Shown in pieces: positions 40,802-48,106 of a DNA stretch of 64,000 nucleotides. Each line of letters begins with the position of its first letter. The stretch's first letter is position 1. The notes below the pieces were generated by a model, which did not search any database, was not told the DNA's origin, and saw only the letters and a list, made by a program, of their open reading frames with translations. Source of the stretch: Roseburia sp. (GTDB taxonomy: Bacteria > Bacillota > Clostridia > Lachnospirales > Lachnospiraceae); contig JAMPFV010000006.1 in assembly GCA_023664265.1 (NCBI GenBank), forward strand, positions 1 to 64,000, read 5' to 3'. The position numbers and the translations under genes are program-made.

Positions 40802-43510
40802 ATGAATTACGGGAAAAAAGGGATTCATAAAATCCGGAAATCCCTGACTTCTAAATCAATAAAATTCAAAAAAATGCTCTTTGTTACCGCGTTGAAGCTG
40901 TCTCTGATGGCCGTGCTTGCGATGGTCATTATCGGCGGCTGTCTGGCAATCGGCGTATTTAAGGGCATTCTGCGCTCTACGCCCGACATCGACCCCGTCT
41001 CGGTTATGCCGACGGCCTACGCGACGGTTGTCTATGATTCCAAGGGGAATGAGATAACGAAGCTTGTCGCGGCCAATTCCAACAGAAGTCCCGTGCGGAT
41101 TGACCAGGTTCCCCAGTACCTCAAGGACGCTTTCGTCGCGATTGAGGACGAGCGGTTCTATCTGCACAACGGCATCGATATCAAGGGTATCATGCGTGCC
41201 GCCGTGTCGGTTATCGAGACCCGAAGCCTGTCGCAGGGCGCTTCCACCATCACACAGCAGCTTATCAAGAATAACGTGTTTGACAACTGGGTCAATCAGG
41301 ACGACGACATTGAGAAGATCAAGCGAAAAGTTCAGGAACAGTATCTGGCGATTGAGCTGGAGAAAAAAATGACCAAGGAGGAGATTTTGGAAGCCTACAT
41401 GAACTCCATCAACCTTGGGCAGAACACGCTCGGCGTCAAGGCTGCCGCGGCGCGGTATTTTGACAAGGAGCCTTATCAGCTCACCCTGTCCGAGTGCGCG
41501 GTTATCGCCGCAATCACGCAGAACCCTTCCCGGCTCAACCCGATATCGCATCCGGAGGAAAATGTTAAGCGGCGCGACGAAGTGCTCAAAAAGATGTTGG
41601 AGCAGGGCTATATCACGCAGGCGGAATACGACGCCGCCATCAAGGACGATGTCTATGACCGGATTGCCAAGGTAAACGAGGAAGTGGAAGCCAACGCGGT
41701 CTATACATACTTTATAGACGAGGTTACCGAGCAGGTGCTCAATGACCTGATGGAGATTAAAGGCTACAACGAGACACAGGCCTACAACATGCTCTACAGC
41801 GGCGGACTTCGCATCTACACCACGCAGGATCCCGATATTCAGGGCATCTGTGATGACGTATTCGGCGACGAGGAGATTTATCCCGCCAACACCAAATGGT
41901 ATCTGAATTATGTGCTTACCGTTGAAAAGGCGAACGGCGAGAAGGAAAATCACAGCACCGAGATGTTCAAGACCTATTTTAAGGAAAAGAACGCCTCCTT
42001 CAATCTGCTGTACACCTCACAGGAGGATGCCTACGCAGCCATTGAGGAATATAAGGCGGCCGTGATGTCCGAGGGGGACAAGGTGGACGGCGAGCGAATC
42101 ACGCTCACGCCGCAGCCTCAGGCGTCCCTGACGGTCATTGACCAGTCAACAGGCTATGTTGTCGCCATTGTCGGCGGACGCGGACAAAAGGAAGGCAGCC
42201 GTACCCTGAACCGTGCCACAAACACGACGCGTCAGCCCGGCTCTACCTTCAAGGTCGTGTCCACCTACGCGCCCGCACTCGACAGCGCGGGTATGACGCT
42301 CGCTTCCGTGCAGAATGACGCGCCCTACAGCTACGCGAACGGCAGACCCGTCGCTAACCATTGGGGCAGCACCTACCGCGGACTGCTCTCCTACCGTTAT
42401 GCCATTGAATGGTCGGCAAATGTCATAACCGTGAAGGCGCTGACACAGATAACGCCGCAGCTGGGCTTTGACTATCTGCTGAACTTCGGCTTCACCACGC
42501 TGGTAGACCGACGCGTATTGAGCGACGGAACCGTGCTCTCCGATATCGGTCAGCCTCTGGCGCTCGGCGGCATCACGGACGGCGTTACCAACCTTGAGCT
42601 GAATGCAGCGTACGCGGCCATCGCCAACAGCGGCACCTATATCAAGCCCAAGTTTTACACGAAAATCGTGGACAATAACGGAAATGTCATCATTGACAAC
42701 ACACAGCCGGAAACCTCACAGGTCATCAAAGCCACTACCGCATGGCTCCTGACCAGCGCCATGCAGGATGTCATCAACTCCGGCACCGGCAGCCGCTGCC
42801 GCTTCCCCAACATGGCGATTGCGGGCAAGAGCGGCACCACGACGGACTACAAGGATGTGTGGTTCAGCGGTTACACGCCATACTATACGGCCACCGTATG
42901 GGTAGGCTTTGACAACAACGTAAGCCTCACCGGCACGGACGAGAAAAATCTTGCCAAGACCCTGTGGCGTGAGGTTATGTCAAAAATACACGAAAATCTG
43001 GAATACAAGTCCTTCCCGATGCCTGGCGGTATTGTCACGGCGGCCGTCTGCTCAAAGTCCGGAAGACTTCCGATTGCCGGGGTCTGCGACGAGTTTGTCC
43101 ACACGGAATACTTTGCGGAGGGCACCGTGCCGACCGAATACTGTGATGTGCACGTTCTCTCAAACGTCTGCGCTTATAGCGGCCTCATAGCCACGGAGGA
43201 ATGCCCGTTTAAGGTTCCCTCGCTTGTGGAGCAGATTCCGACGCGATTGCAGGACATCTCTCTCGGAAGCGCATTGACAGCTCCCGTGGAGGAGAACGAC
43301 CCCGACGCGGACGAGGAGGAGCTTACGGATACCTCCCAGATGTGCCCGCACAACAGCGACTTCTTTGCCGCGCCGAACGCGCAGGAGGTAATCCTCCAGC
43401 AGGCCCTGGAAATGCAGAATGCGCAGAATCCCGCTCCGACGCCGGATCCAAACGCGCAGCCCGGCGTGCCGTCTGACAACACGGTAATACCGCCCGTCGA
43501 AACAGAATAA
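40802..43510 (+). CDS. Class A penicillin-binding protein (PBP1A type)
   Basis: 902 residues: cytosolic basic start, membrane helix at about 30-55, glycosyltransferase GT51 domain (EDERFYLHNGIDIKGIMRA near 114, GASTITQQLIKN near 150), then the transpeptidase. The transpeptidase has the active-site SxxK S-T-F-K (Ser near 480), SAN near 540, and K-S-G-T near 675 in place of the usual KTGT. It polymerises and cross-links peptidoglycan. The C-terminal 60 residues are acidic and Pro/Asn-rich. GGAGGTGA lies before the ATG. It is monocistronic. Confidence 0.95.
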   Translation: MNYGKKGIHKIRKSLTSKSIKFKKMLFVTALKLSLMAVLAMVIIGGCLAIGVFKGILRSTPDIDPVSVMPTAYATVVYDSKGNEITKLVAANSNRSPVRIDQVPQYLKDAFVAIEDERFYLHNGIDIKGIMRAAVSVIETRSLSQGASTITQQLIKNNVFDNWVNQDDDIEKIKRKVQEQYLAIELEKKMTKEEILEAYMNSINLGQNTLGVKAAAARYFDKEPYQLTLSECAVIAAITQNPSRLNPISHPEENVKRRDEVLKKMLEQGYITQAEYDAAIKDDVYDRIAKVNEEVEANAVYTYFIDEVTEQVLNDLMEIKGYNETQAYNMLYSGGLRIYTTQDPDIQGICDDVFGDEEIYPANTKWYLNYVLTVEKANGEKENHSTEMFKTYFKEKNASFNLLYTSQEDAYAAIEEYKAAVMSEGDKVDGERITLTPQPQASLTVIDQSTGYVVAIVGGRGQKEGSRTLNRATNTTRQPGSTFKVVSTYAPALDSAGMTLASVQNDAPYSYANGRPVANHWGSTYRGLLSYRYAIEWSANVITVKALTQITPQLGFDYLLNFGFTTLVDRRVLSDGTVLSDIGQPLALGGITDGVTNLELNAAYAAIANSGTYIKPKFYTKIVDNNGNVIIDNTQPETSQVIKATTAWLLTSAMQDVINSGTGSRCRFPNMAIAGKSGTTTDYKDVWFSGYTPYYTATVWVGFDNNVSLTGTDEKNLAKTLWREVMSKIHENLEYKSFPMPGGIVTAAVCSKSGRLPIAGVCDEFVHTEYFAEGTVPTEYCDVHVLSNVCAYSGLIATEECPFKVPSLVEQIPTRLQDISLGSALTAPVEENDPDADEEELTDTSQMCPHNSDFFAAPNAQEVILQQALEMQNAQNPAPTPDPNAQPGVPSDNTVIPPVETE

Positions 43511-43551
43511 GACGGGCGGCCCTGCCGCATGTCAAAGAAAAGCAGGAGAAA

Positions 43552-43575
43552 GATTGAAAATTAAAATTTTCAATC
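43552..43575 (+). terminator. Inverted repeat after the PBP1A gene
   Basis: An 11-bp perfect stem GATTGAAAATT / AATTTTCAATC (43552-43575) with a 2-nt centre, and no T tail. It resembles the GATTGAAAAATAA arm of the dispersed elements. Confidence 0.45.
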
Positions 43576-43633
43576 ACGAGATTTGTGAGCCGGTAAAACA
43601 GCGCAGAAATAAGGTGAAACATGCAAAAATAAT

Positions 43634-43662
43634 TTGACAGGGCGCCGTTTTTATGGTAAGAT
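43634..43662 (+). promoter_or_regulatory. SigA promoter of tRNA-Thr
   Basis: -35 TTGACA (43634-43639), 17 bp, -10 TAAGAT (43657-43662), about 30 bp before the tRNA. Confidence 0.8.
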
Positions 43663-43698
43663 ATTTATCAGTGGCAGCAACAGGTGTTGCCATGCTTT

Positions 43699-43771
43699 GC
43701 TGTCTTGGCGCAGTCGGTAGCGCGTCGCCTTGGTAAGGCGGAGGTCGGGGGTTCAAGTCCCCTAGACAGCT
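43699..43771 (+). tRNA. tRNA-Thr (GGT)
   Basis: The acceptor stem GCTGTCT pairs with AGACAGC. The D-arm GCGC...GCGC, anticodon loop TTGGTAA (anticodon GGT) and TpsiC arm GGGGG-TTCAAGT-CCCCT are complete. CCA is not encoded. Confidence 0.96.
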
Positions 43772-43790
43772 TTCTTATGTTTCGTCAATC

Positions 43791-43826
43791 AGGCTCTTCG
43801 GTTTTTCGGAGAGCCTTACTTTTTTC
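43791..43826 (+). terminator. Terminator of tRNA-Thr
   Basis: AGGCTCTTCG / CGGAGAGCCT stem, GTTTTT loop, then TACTTTTTT. Confidence 0.85.
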
Positions 43827-43884
43827 CTAAATATTACGATTTTGTTACTGATTTGTTGGCATTTTGCACATTTTTGATGATTTC

Positions 43885-43913
43885 TTGCCAAGTCGCCTCA
43901 CATGGAGTATACT
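43885..43913 (+). promoter_or_regulatory. SigA promoter of the small SH3 protein gene
   Basis: -35 TTGCCA (43885-43890), 17 bp, -10 TATACT (43908-43913). The leader of about 80 nt includes GAGCC/GGCTC. Confidence 0.65.
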
Positions 43914-44002
43914 GTCTCTTATGCACCACATATCAGAGCCGGTATCGTTTCAGGCTCCGCGAAGCAGTATTTAACCGGCAAACGGCAGGGATGGTGACAG
44001 AT

Positions 44003-44422
44003 ATGAAGAAAACGACAATCAACCGCATACTGACAGGCGTCATAACAATCATGGTTCTTTCCATATGCTTCCTGATCGTATGCATTGTGACCCGACCGCG
44101 ATATATTGACACAACCGAGCCGGAGACGGCCGTTATCAGGGAGATTCCCTTTGTCGAGAATCAGCCCGCCGCATTGGCTGAGGACGGCGTACAACCTGTT
44201 TCGGAGACACAGGAGGCCGCTCCCGCACTCCAAGGCAAGACCTCCACACGGGTCAACGTCCGCAACGCGCCCACCGAGGACGGCAAGGTACTCGCGACCG
44301 TTGACGAGGGAACGGTCTTTGAAATCGTGGAGATTCTGGATATCGGCTGGACCCATGTTATCTACGATGATCAGGACGCCTATATATCCTCCTCCTATGT
44401 GATCATCATTAACGGGCAGTGA
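44003..44422 (+). CDS. Membrane-anchored SH3 (SH3b) domain protein
   Basis: 139 residues: N-terminal helix (about 10-32, uncleaved anchor), a Glu/Ala/Pro linker, and a C-terminal bacterial SH3 domain (TRVNVRNAPTEDGKVLATVDEGTVFEIVEILDIGWTHVIYDDQDAYISSSYV). Such domains bind cell-wall peptides or other surface partners. The start at 44003 was chosen because the earlier frame has no site; an ATG at 43991 is an alternative. It has its own promoter and shares a bidirectional terminator with the convergent YihY gene. Confidence 0.85.
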   Translation: MKKTTINRILTGVITIMVLSICFLIVCIVTRPRYIDTTEPETAVIREIPFVENQPAALAEDGVQPVSETQEAAPALQGKTSTRVNVRNAPTEDGKVLATVDEGTVFEIVEILDIGWTHVIYDDQDAYISSSYVIIINGQ

Positions 44423-44462
44423 GCAGAATAATATACATTATCGCAATTTCCCCTGCATGAAA

Positions 44463-44488
44463 AACGCAAGCCCGGCGGCTTGCGTTTT
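44463..44488. terminator. Bidirectional terminator (REP-like hairpin)
   Basis: AACGCAAGCC / GGCTTGCGTT stem with a 4-nt loop, flanked by A4 and T6, between the convergent SH3 and YihY genes. The same hairpin sequence occurs in the repeat clusters at 39645 and 40517. Confidence 0.85.
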
Positions 44489-45409
44489 TTACTCATCCAC
44501 ATGATATACATTCTTATAATATTCCGCGACATACATGTAATTATACCCATACTCTGCAAGCTTGCGCAGCGCCACATTGATTTCCGCGCCTACAAATATG
44601 ATGTTCATCGTGCCATAAAGCCACAGAATGAAAATCACGATTGTTGCAAGGCTCCCATAGGTCACGGAATAATTCGCGTAATTGTCTATATAAAACGAAA
44701 ATCCCCACGAATATATCAGCCATACCACCGTCGAGAAGACCGCCCCGGGAAACTCATATTGAATACGCGATTTCCTGTTGGGCAGCTTCATGTATATCAA
44801 CATAAACAATACCACCAACAGCAGCGGCGTAATCACATATTTGCCATATCGAAACAATCGTTCAAACAGCAGCAGCCCCGGTATATGCCGGACCAACGCC
44901 CCGAAAAGATTGTTCCCCAACACCACCAGCACCATTGTAAGGCCGAGCATCAGGAAAAATATCACCACATAGATAATGGCAAGCGCATACATGACGACCA
45001 TGCTCCGCGTCTCCCGAATGCCATACACCGCATTCATGCCTATGATAACCGCATACACGCCCTTGGAGGCGCAGAAGAGCGTCATCAGCACGGTAAATGA
45101 CTGCATCACCGTCGTACTTCCGTACACCTCGCCGATAATCTGCTGCAAAAGCGGCTCCAGCTCTCTTGGCATCACCGTCAACACGTAGGAGCTTACTTCC
45201 CCCACATTTACCGGCAGATATTGAAATATCGACACACAGAACATCAGCATCGGCACCAAGGACATCAGCACGAACAGGGCCGCATGCCCCGCAAAGGAGG
45301 AGACATGGTCATATTTTATCTTTCTGGTAAAATAATATGTCTGCTCCACGGCAATCCTAAACCGTCTGTGTCTGCGCTTTCCTATTCCGTTCCCACCATC
45401 CGCACACAT
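44489..45409 (-). CDS. YihY/BrkB-family integral membrane protein
   Basis: 306 residues, about six membrane helices. Family features: YDHVSSFAGHAALFVLMSLVPMLMF near the start, IGMNAVYGIRETRS in the middle and LRRFVKLPNRK-like basic loops (MKLPNRKSRIQYEFPGAVFSTVVWLIYSWGFSFYI). These proteins were once annotated as ribonuclease BN in error; the real role is unknown, possibly transport. The ATG lies 6 bp after the stop of the CheC-like gene, which overlaps the ribosome binding site AAGGAGAAGG, so translation is likely coupled. Confidence 0.9.
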   Translation of the reverse strand: MCADGGNGIGKRRHRRFRIAVEQTYYFTRKIKYDHVSSFAGHAALFVLMSLVPMLMFCVSIFQYLPVNVGEVSSYVLTVMPRELEPLLQQIIGEVYGSTTVMQSFTVLMTLFCASKGVYAVIIGMNAVYGIRETRSMVVMYALAIIYVVIFFLMLGLTMVLVVLGNNLFGALVRHIPGLLLFERLFRYGKYVITPLLLVVLFMLIYMKLPNRKSRIQYEFPGAVFSTVVWLIYSWGFSFYIDNYANYSVTYGSLATIVIFILWLYGTMNIIFVGAEINVALRKLAEYGYNYMYVAEYYKNVYHVDE

Positions 45410-45415
45410 CCGCCG

Positions 45416-46030
45416 TCAAACCTTCTCCTTCGCCTTTTTGATTAAAAACAAATCGCTGATGGCTTTCCCCAGATTATGCGGATAAAGCTGCACAATAGGA
45501 CTGCTGAAAATATCCCCTATCTGCATCTTGAAGCCTACTTTTACAAACTTCTCCTCGTTCGGAAACTCATAAGCAATATACTGTCCGTCTGCCATAAACT
45601 GCGCATCCGGCGTTGAGATGTCCGTCTTTCTCTCCAGCATAATGCTCATGGAGGTCGCCGCGGCCCCCATCATCTGGTTCATCGCCTCTGACACCGCGCT
45701 CAGGTGCATCTCGCTGAACTCCATCTGCGCAAAGCTGCCGTAGCCGTCTCCGCCCATCATCAGATCCGCAATCTTCTTCGCGTCCTGCTCCTCAAGCATC
45801 AGGATGCTGCACCCCTTCAGGCCCTCCACATAATTTACCTTGACAAAAACCTTTTTGTCGGAAACATTCTTCGCATACTCGCTCTTCTCAATAATCTCAA
45901 CTCTGGGCGGCGTAATGTCCACCGAATGATTGACCAGCTTGCTCAATGTAGAGGCCGATGCGCCCAGACAGATATTGGATATTTCCCCGATCGCATCAAT
46001 TTCCATTTCGCTAAATACATAATTATTCAT
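45416..46030 (-). CDS. CheC/FliY-type phosphatase-like protein
   Basis: 204 residues. Two CheC signatures are visible: EIDAIGEISNICLGASAS (about 10-27) and HLSAVSEAMNQMMGAAATS (about 108-126), each with the ExxN pair that dephosphorylates CheY-P. The size matches standalone CheC or the N-terminal half of FliY without the switch C-ring domain. No chemotaxis genes are nearby. It lies between a helix-turn-helix gene (14 bp upstream) and the YihY gene. It may act on a phosphorylated receiver such as those in the kinases of this window, but that is speculation. Confidence 0.85.
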   Translation of the reverse strand: MNNYVFSEMEIDAIGEISNICLGASASTLSKLVNHSVDITPPRVEIIEKSEYAKNVSDKKVFVKVNYVEGLKGCSILMLEEQDAKKIADLMMGGDGYGSFAQMEFSEMHLSAVSEAMNQMMGAAATSMSIMLERKTDISTPDAQFMADGQYIAYEFPNEEKFVKVGFKMQIGDIFSSPIVQLYPHNLGKAISDLFLIKKAKEKV

Positions 46031-46044
46031 TCAAAATTCCTCCA

Positions 46045-46548
46045 TCACATCATCAGGGCCGCGGGCTCGCACTTCAACGCCGAGGCAAGCTTATGAACCA
46101 GATTGTCCGGCTGTCTTGATAAATCGCAGTGAAACATCTCGCAGTTCTTTATCGTGGATACGCTGTACCCCGACCGCTCCGCGACCTGCTTCTGCGAGAG
46201 ACCAAGCTCGAACCTGCGAAGCTTCATCACCGACATCTTCGCAAAATACATATAAAGATACCTCCCGTCATACTTCACGGAATTCACCAACTGTACCAGC
46301 TCCCCGCCGTTACTCATCGGCTCCTTATCCAGCTTGTAGACGGATACCATCATGGTCATCATCTTTCTCATAATCTTCTCGTCATTATAATGGCTCAAAT
46401 TCTCAATCGGTATGTAAACATTCATATATGCGGCCTTGAGCTCCCCCGTTCGCTCCCCGTTCAGCCGCAGAAAATAATTGTTCTCCCGCGCTTCATCATA
46501 CAGTGCAGAAATTTTCTGCCAAAATTCGTCTTTGTCAAATCCAGGCAT
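46045..46548 (-). CDS. Helix-turn-helix regulator with N-terminal sensor-like region
   Basis: 167 residues. The C-terminal XRE-type helix-turn-helix is at about 108-160 (LRRFELGLSQKQVAERSGYSVSTIKNCEM). The N-terminal 100 residues are alpha/beta and not recognised. GGGAG lies about 6 bp before the ATG. It is first gene of an operon with the CheC-like and YihY genes and is driven by a perfect consensus promoter. The unusual N-terminal domain may sense a ligand. Confidence 0.8.
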   Translation of the reverse strand: MPGFDKDEFWQKISALYDEARENNYFLRLNGERTGELKAAYMNVYIPIENLSHYNDEKIMRKMMTMMVSVYKLDKEPMSNGGELVQLVNSVKYDGRYLYMYFAKMSVMKLRRFELGLSQKQVAERSGYSVSTIKNCEMFHCDLSRQPDNLVHKLASALKCEPAALMM

Positions 46549-46583
46549 GTCCTACTCCCTTCCAGACCTTTATTTATATATTA

Positions 46584-46612
46584 TTATACGATACCGTCAA
46601 AACAGTGTCAAT
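46584..46612 (-). promoter_or_regulatory. SigA promoter of the HTH-CheC-YihY operon
   Basis: Minus strand: -35 TTGACA (46607-46612), 17 bp, -10 TATAAT (46584-46589), perfect consensus. Confidence 0.85.
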
Positions 46613-46658
46613 TACTATGTTTTTTTCTTTTCGGAACACATGTTATTCATATTAAAAC

Positions 46659-46686
46659 TTGACATTTTACTACATATTGCTATACT
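46659..46686 (+). promoter_or_regulatory. SigA promoter of the 74-residue orphan
   Basis: -35 TTGACA (46659-46664), 16 bp, -10 TATACT (46681-46686). Confidence 0.7.
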
Positions 46687-46749
46687 AAAGGGTGGAAATG
46701 AATACCGCTCCCATCCGTTCAAATGGGATGCGGAGAAAGGCGGAGAACA

Positions 46750-46974
46750 ATGAGTATTTTTAAGGACGACAGATCTACGATGAATGAAAAAGCAACCGAC
46801 TTTGACAATGCGCTCTCACAGAGCGGCTTGGACGCGACGCTTCATGCAGCCTTTGATTCGGGCATGAATTTGGACGAAATACTGTACGTTATCTTTGCCC
46901 ATACGGATCGCACCGTCAAGCGATATGTGGTTCAGGATCAGCTAAAAAAGGCTGCGAACAAGGACAGGGCCTGA
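46750..46974 (+). CDS. Orphan protein, 74 residues
   Basis: Soluble, acidic N-terminus (MSIFKDDRSTMNEKATDFDNAL), then a region LDATLHAAFDSGMNLDEILYVIFAHTDRTVKRYVVQDQL that looks like one helical bundle. I do not recognise the family. GGCGGAGAAC lies just before the ATG and a near-consensus promoter 64 bp upstream, so expression is likely. It is divergent from the HTH operon and precedes tRNA-Trp. Confidence 0.7.
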   Translation: MSIFKDDRSTMNEKATDFDNALSQSGLDATLHAAFDSGMNLDEILYVIFAHTDRTVKRYVVQDQLKKAANKDRA

Positions 46975-47010
46975 CCCGATGCAAAAGCCGGAACAAAAAT
47001 AAATTTACAC

Positions 47011-47040
47011 TTGCATTCAACGTATACCTTGTGGTATACT
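47011..47040 (+). promoter_or_regulatory. Promoter of tRNA-Trp with a palindrome in the spacer/-10
   Basis: -35 TTGCAT (47011-47016), 18 bp, -10 TATACT (47035-47040). The palindrome GTATACC-TTGT-GGTATAC (47022-47039) overlaps the -10 box, an operator-like position. Confidence 0.65.
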
Positions 47041-47046
47041 ATACTT

Positions 47047-47131
47047 CGTCAGTGAGGATTGATGGCGACATATTTGCCGGGCAAATGCATTTTTGTGCGG
47101 AGTGCATCGCTGAATGCGTACATCACTGACG
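47047..47131 (+). ncRNA. Structured leader RNA before tRNA-Trp
   Basis: A 9-bp closing stem CGTCAGTGA (47047-47055) / TCACTGACG (47123-47131) encloses hairpin ATTTGC-CGG-GCAAAT (47072-47086) and a second imperfect hairpin ATGCA/TGCAT. The closing stem starts where transcription is predicted to begin and ends 10 bp before the tRNA. I do not recognise a known RNA family. Confidence 0.45.
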
Positions 47132-47141
47132 GCAAGTGCAA

Positions 47142-47212
47142 AGGGGCATAGTTCAGCGGTAGAACAGCGGTCTCCAAAACCGTCAACGCGAGTTCGATTC
47201 TTGCTGCCCCTG
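47142..47212 (+). tRNA. tRNA-Trp (CCA)
   Basis: The acceptor stem AGGGGCA pairs with TGCCCCT. The anticodon loop CTCCAAA carries CCA. The TpsiC arm has GTTCGATTC. The 71-nt length is normal. CCA is not encoded. Confidence 0.96.
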
Positions 47213-47216
47213 TCAG

Positions 47217-47246
47217 AAAATGCAGGCTCATTGAGCCTGCATTTTT
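47217..47246 (+). terminator. Terminator of tRNA-Trp, probably bidirectional
   Basis: ATGCAGGCTCA / TGAGCCTGCAT stem followed by TTTTT; A4 on the other side serves the convergent sortase gene. Confidence 0.85.
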
Positions 47247-47263
47247 ATATTCCCGTTTTCCAT

Positions 47264-48106
47264 TCAATTTCCCGCATATTTCGCCACCACGGCCAGCCGC
47301 CCGTCCGCCACATGATACGCGCAGGTCGAAAGCGTCAGAAACGTATCCCCATACTCGGCGGTAACCCCCGTATCATAGAGGGACAGCTTCTTAATGTTCT
47401 CATAAAAGGAGAGAAATTCCTCCTCCGTATCCGCCTGATAAAACCGATAATACTTGAAGACCTCCTCGTCGTCCCGGTAAACCTGCGACAGGAAAACCGC
47501 AACGATTTCGTAGGTGCGCTCCTCATAGAGCGTATCAAAATAAAGGCTCGGGTGCTCCTCATAAAAAGACTTGCTTCTGTATTCGTCAAGACTGCCAAAC
47601 ATCGTGCCGTCCTTCATATTATGTCCATAAATAAGGAAATTTGTCCCGGGTGTGTTGACGTCCGCACGCGCTCTCACATAGAGACAGCCGTACTTATCCT
47701 CATCACCGTAAAAGCCGTGATGCAGATAATACTCATCATCCTCGCACTGCATCACCGGATAATCGATCACCGTTCCCGGGATTGTGAGCCACCCGACCAA
47801 GTCGTTGTTTCGCGCGTAAATCTCCTGAAGCTTATCCAAAATTACCGGCTCCGTCTCCTCTGCCGGCTCGTCGGGCCGGCACTCCTCCATGGCCGCCATA
47901 AGCCGCTGCTTTCCCTGCTCCGCCACAGACCACGGAAGCAGACTGTTCGTGCGCTCCTCCGTTCGCAGGAGCGCATTCAATTCCTGCTGCTCATTCTTAT
48001 GCCGCACGCTTAAATAACACTCGTTACCTATTTTCAGCAGACATACCGCCATCACCAAAATCAGCCCCGCCCTTATCAGGCGCAGGGAAGAACGCCTTCT
48101 ATTCAT
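47264..48106 (-). CDS. srtB: Class B sortase
   Basis: 280 residues: N-terminal membrane helix (about 10-28), linker, and the sortase beta-barrel. Catalytic residues fit the family: His in YGHNM (near 165), Cys in TLSTC (near 261) and Arg in ADGRLAVV (near 270). It cleaves a sorting signal and joins the surface protein to the wall. Its ATG lies inside the end of the large surface-protein gene (8-bp overlap), so that protein is the obvious substrate. Unlike classic SrtB loci there are no NEAT-domain heme genes nearby. Confidence 0.95.
   Translation of the reverse strand: MNRRRSSLRLIRAGLILVMAVCLLKIGNECYLSVRHKNEQQELNALLRTEERTNSLLPWSVAEQGKQRLMAAMEECRPDEPAEETEPVILDKLQEIYARNNDLVGWLTIPGTVIDYPVMQCEDDEYYLHHGFYGDEDKYGCLYVRARADVNTPGTNFLIYGHNMKDGTMFGSLDEYRSKSFYEEHPSLYFDTLYEERTYEIVAVFLSQVYRDDEEVFKYYRFYQADTEEEFLSFYENIKKLSLYDTGVTAEYGDTFLTLSTCAYHVADGRLAVVAKYAGN

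Noticed and set aside
43913..44002. c-di-GMP riboswitch before the SH3 gene
   Set aside because: The short stretch GGCAAAC is reminiscent, but the conserved GEMM core and tetraloop receptor are absent.
44489..45409. Ribonuclease BN label for the YihY-family gene
   Set aside because: The label is a known misannotation; the protein is an integral membrane protein without nuclease motifs.
47047..47131. T-box or known riboswitch upstream of tRNA-Trp
   Set aside because: No T-box core sequence, no downstream biosynthetic gene, and no match to riboswitch consensus motifs I know.
47264..48106. Iron-regulated Isd-type sortase B locus
   Set aside because: No NEAT domains, heme transporter or Fur-like site seen; the partner is a repeat-rich surface protein.
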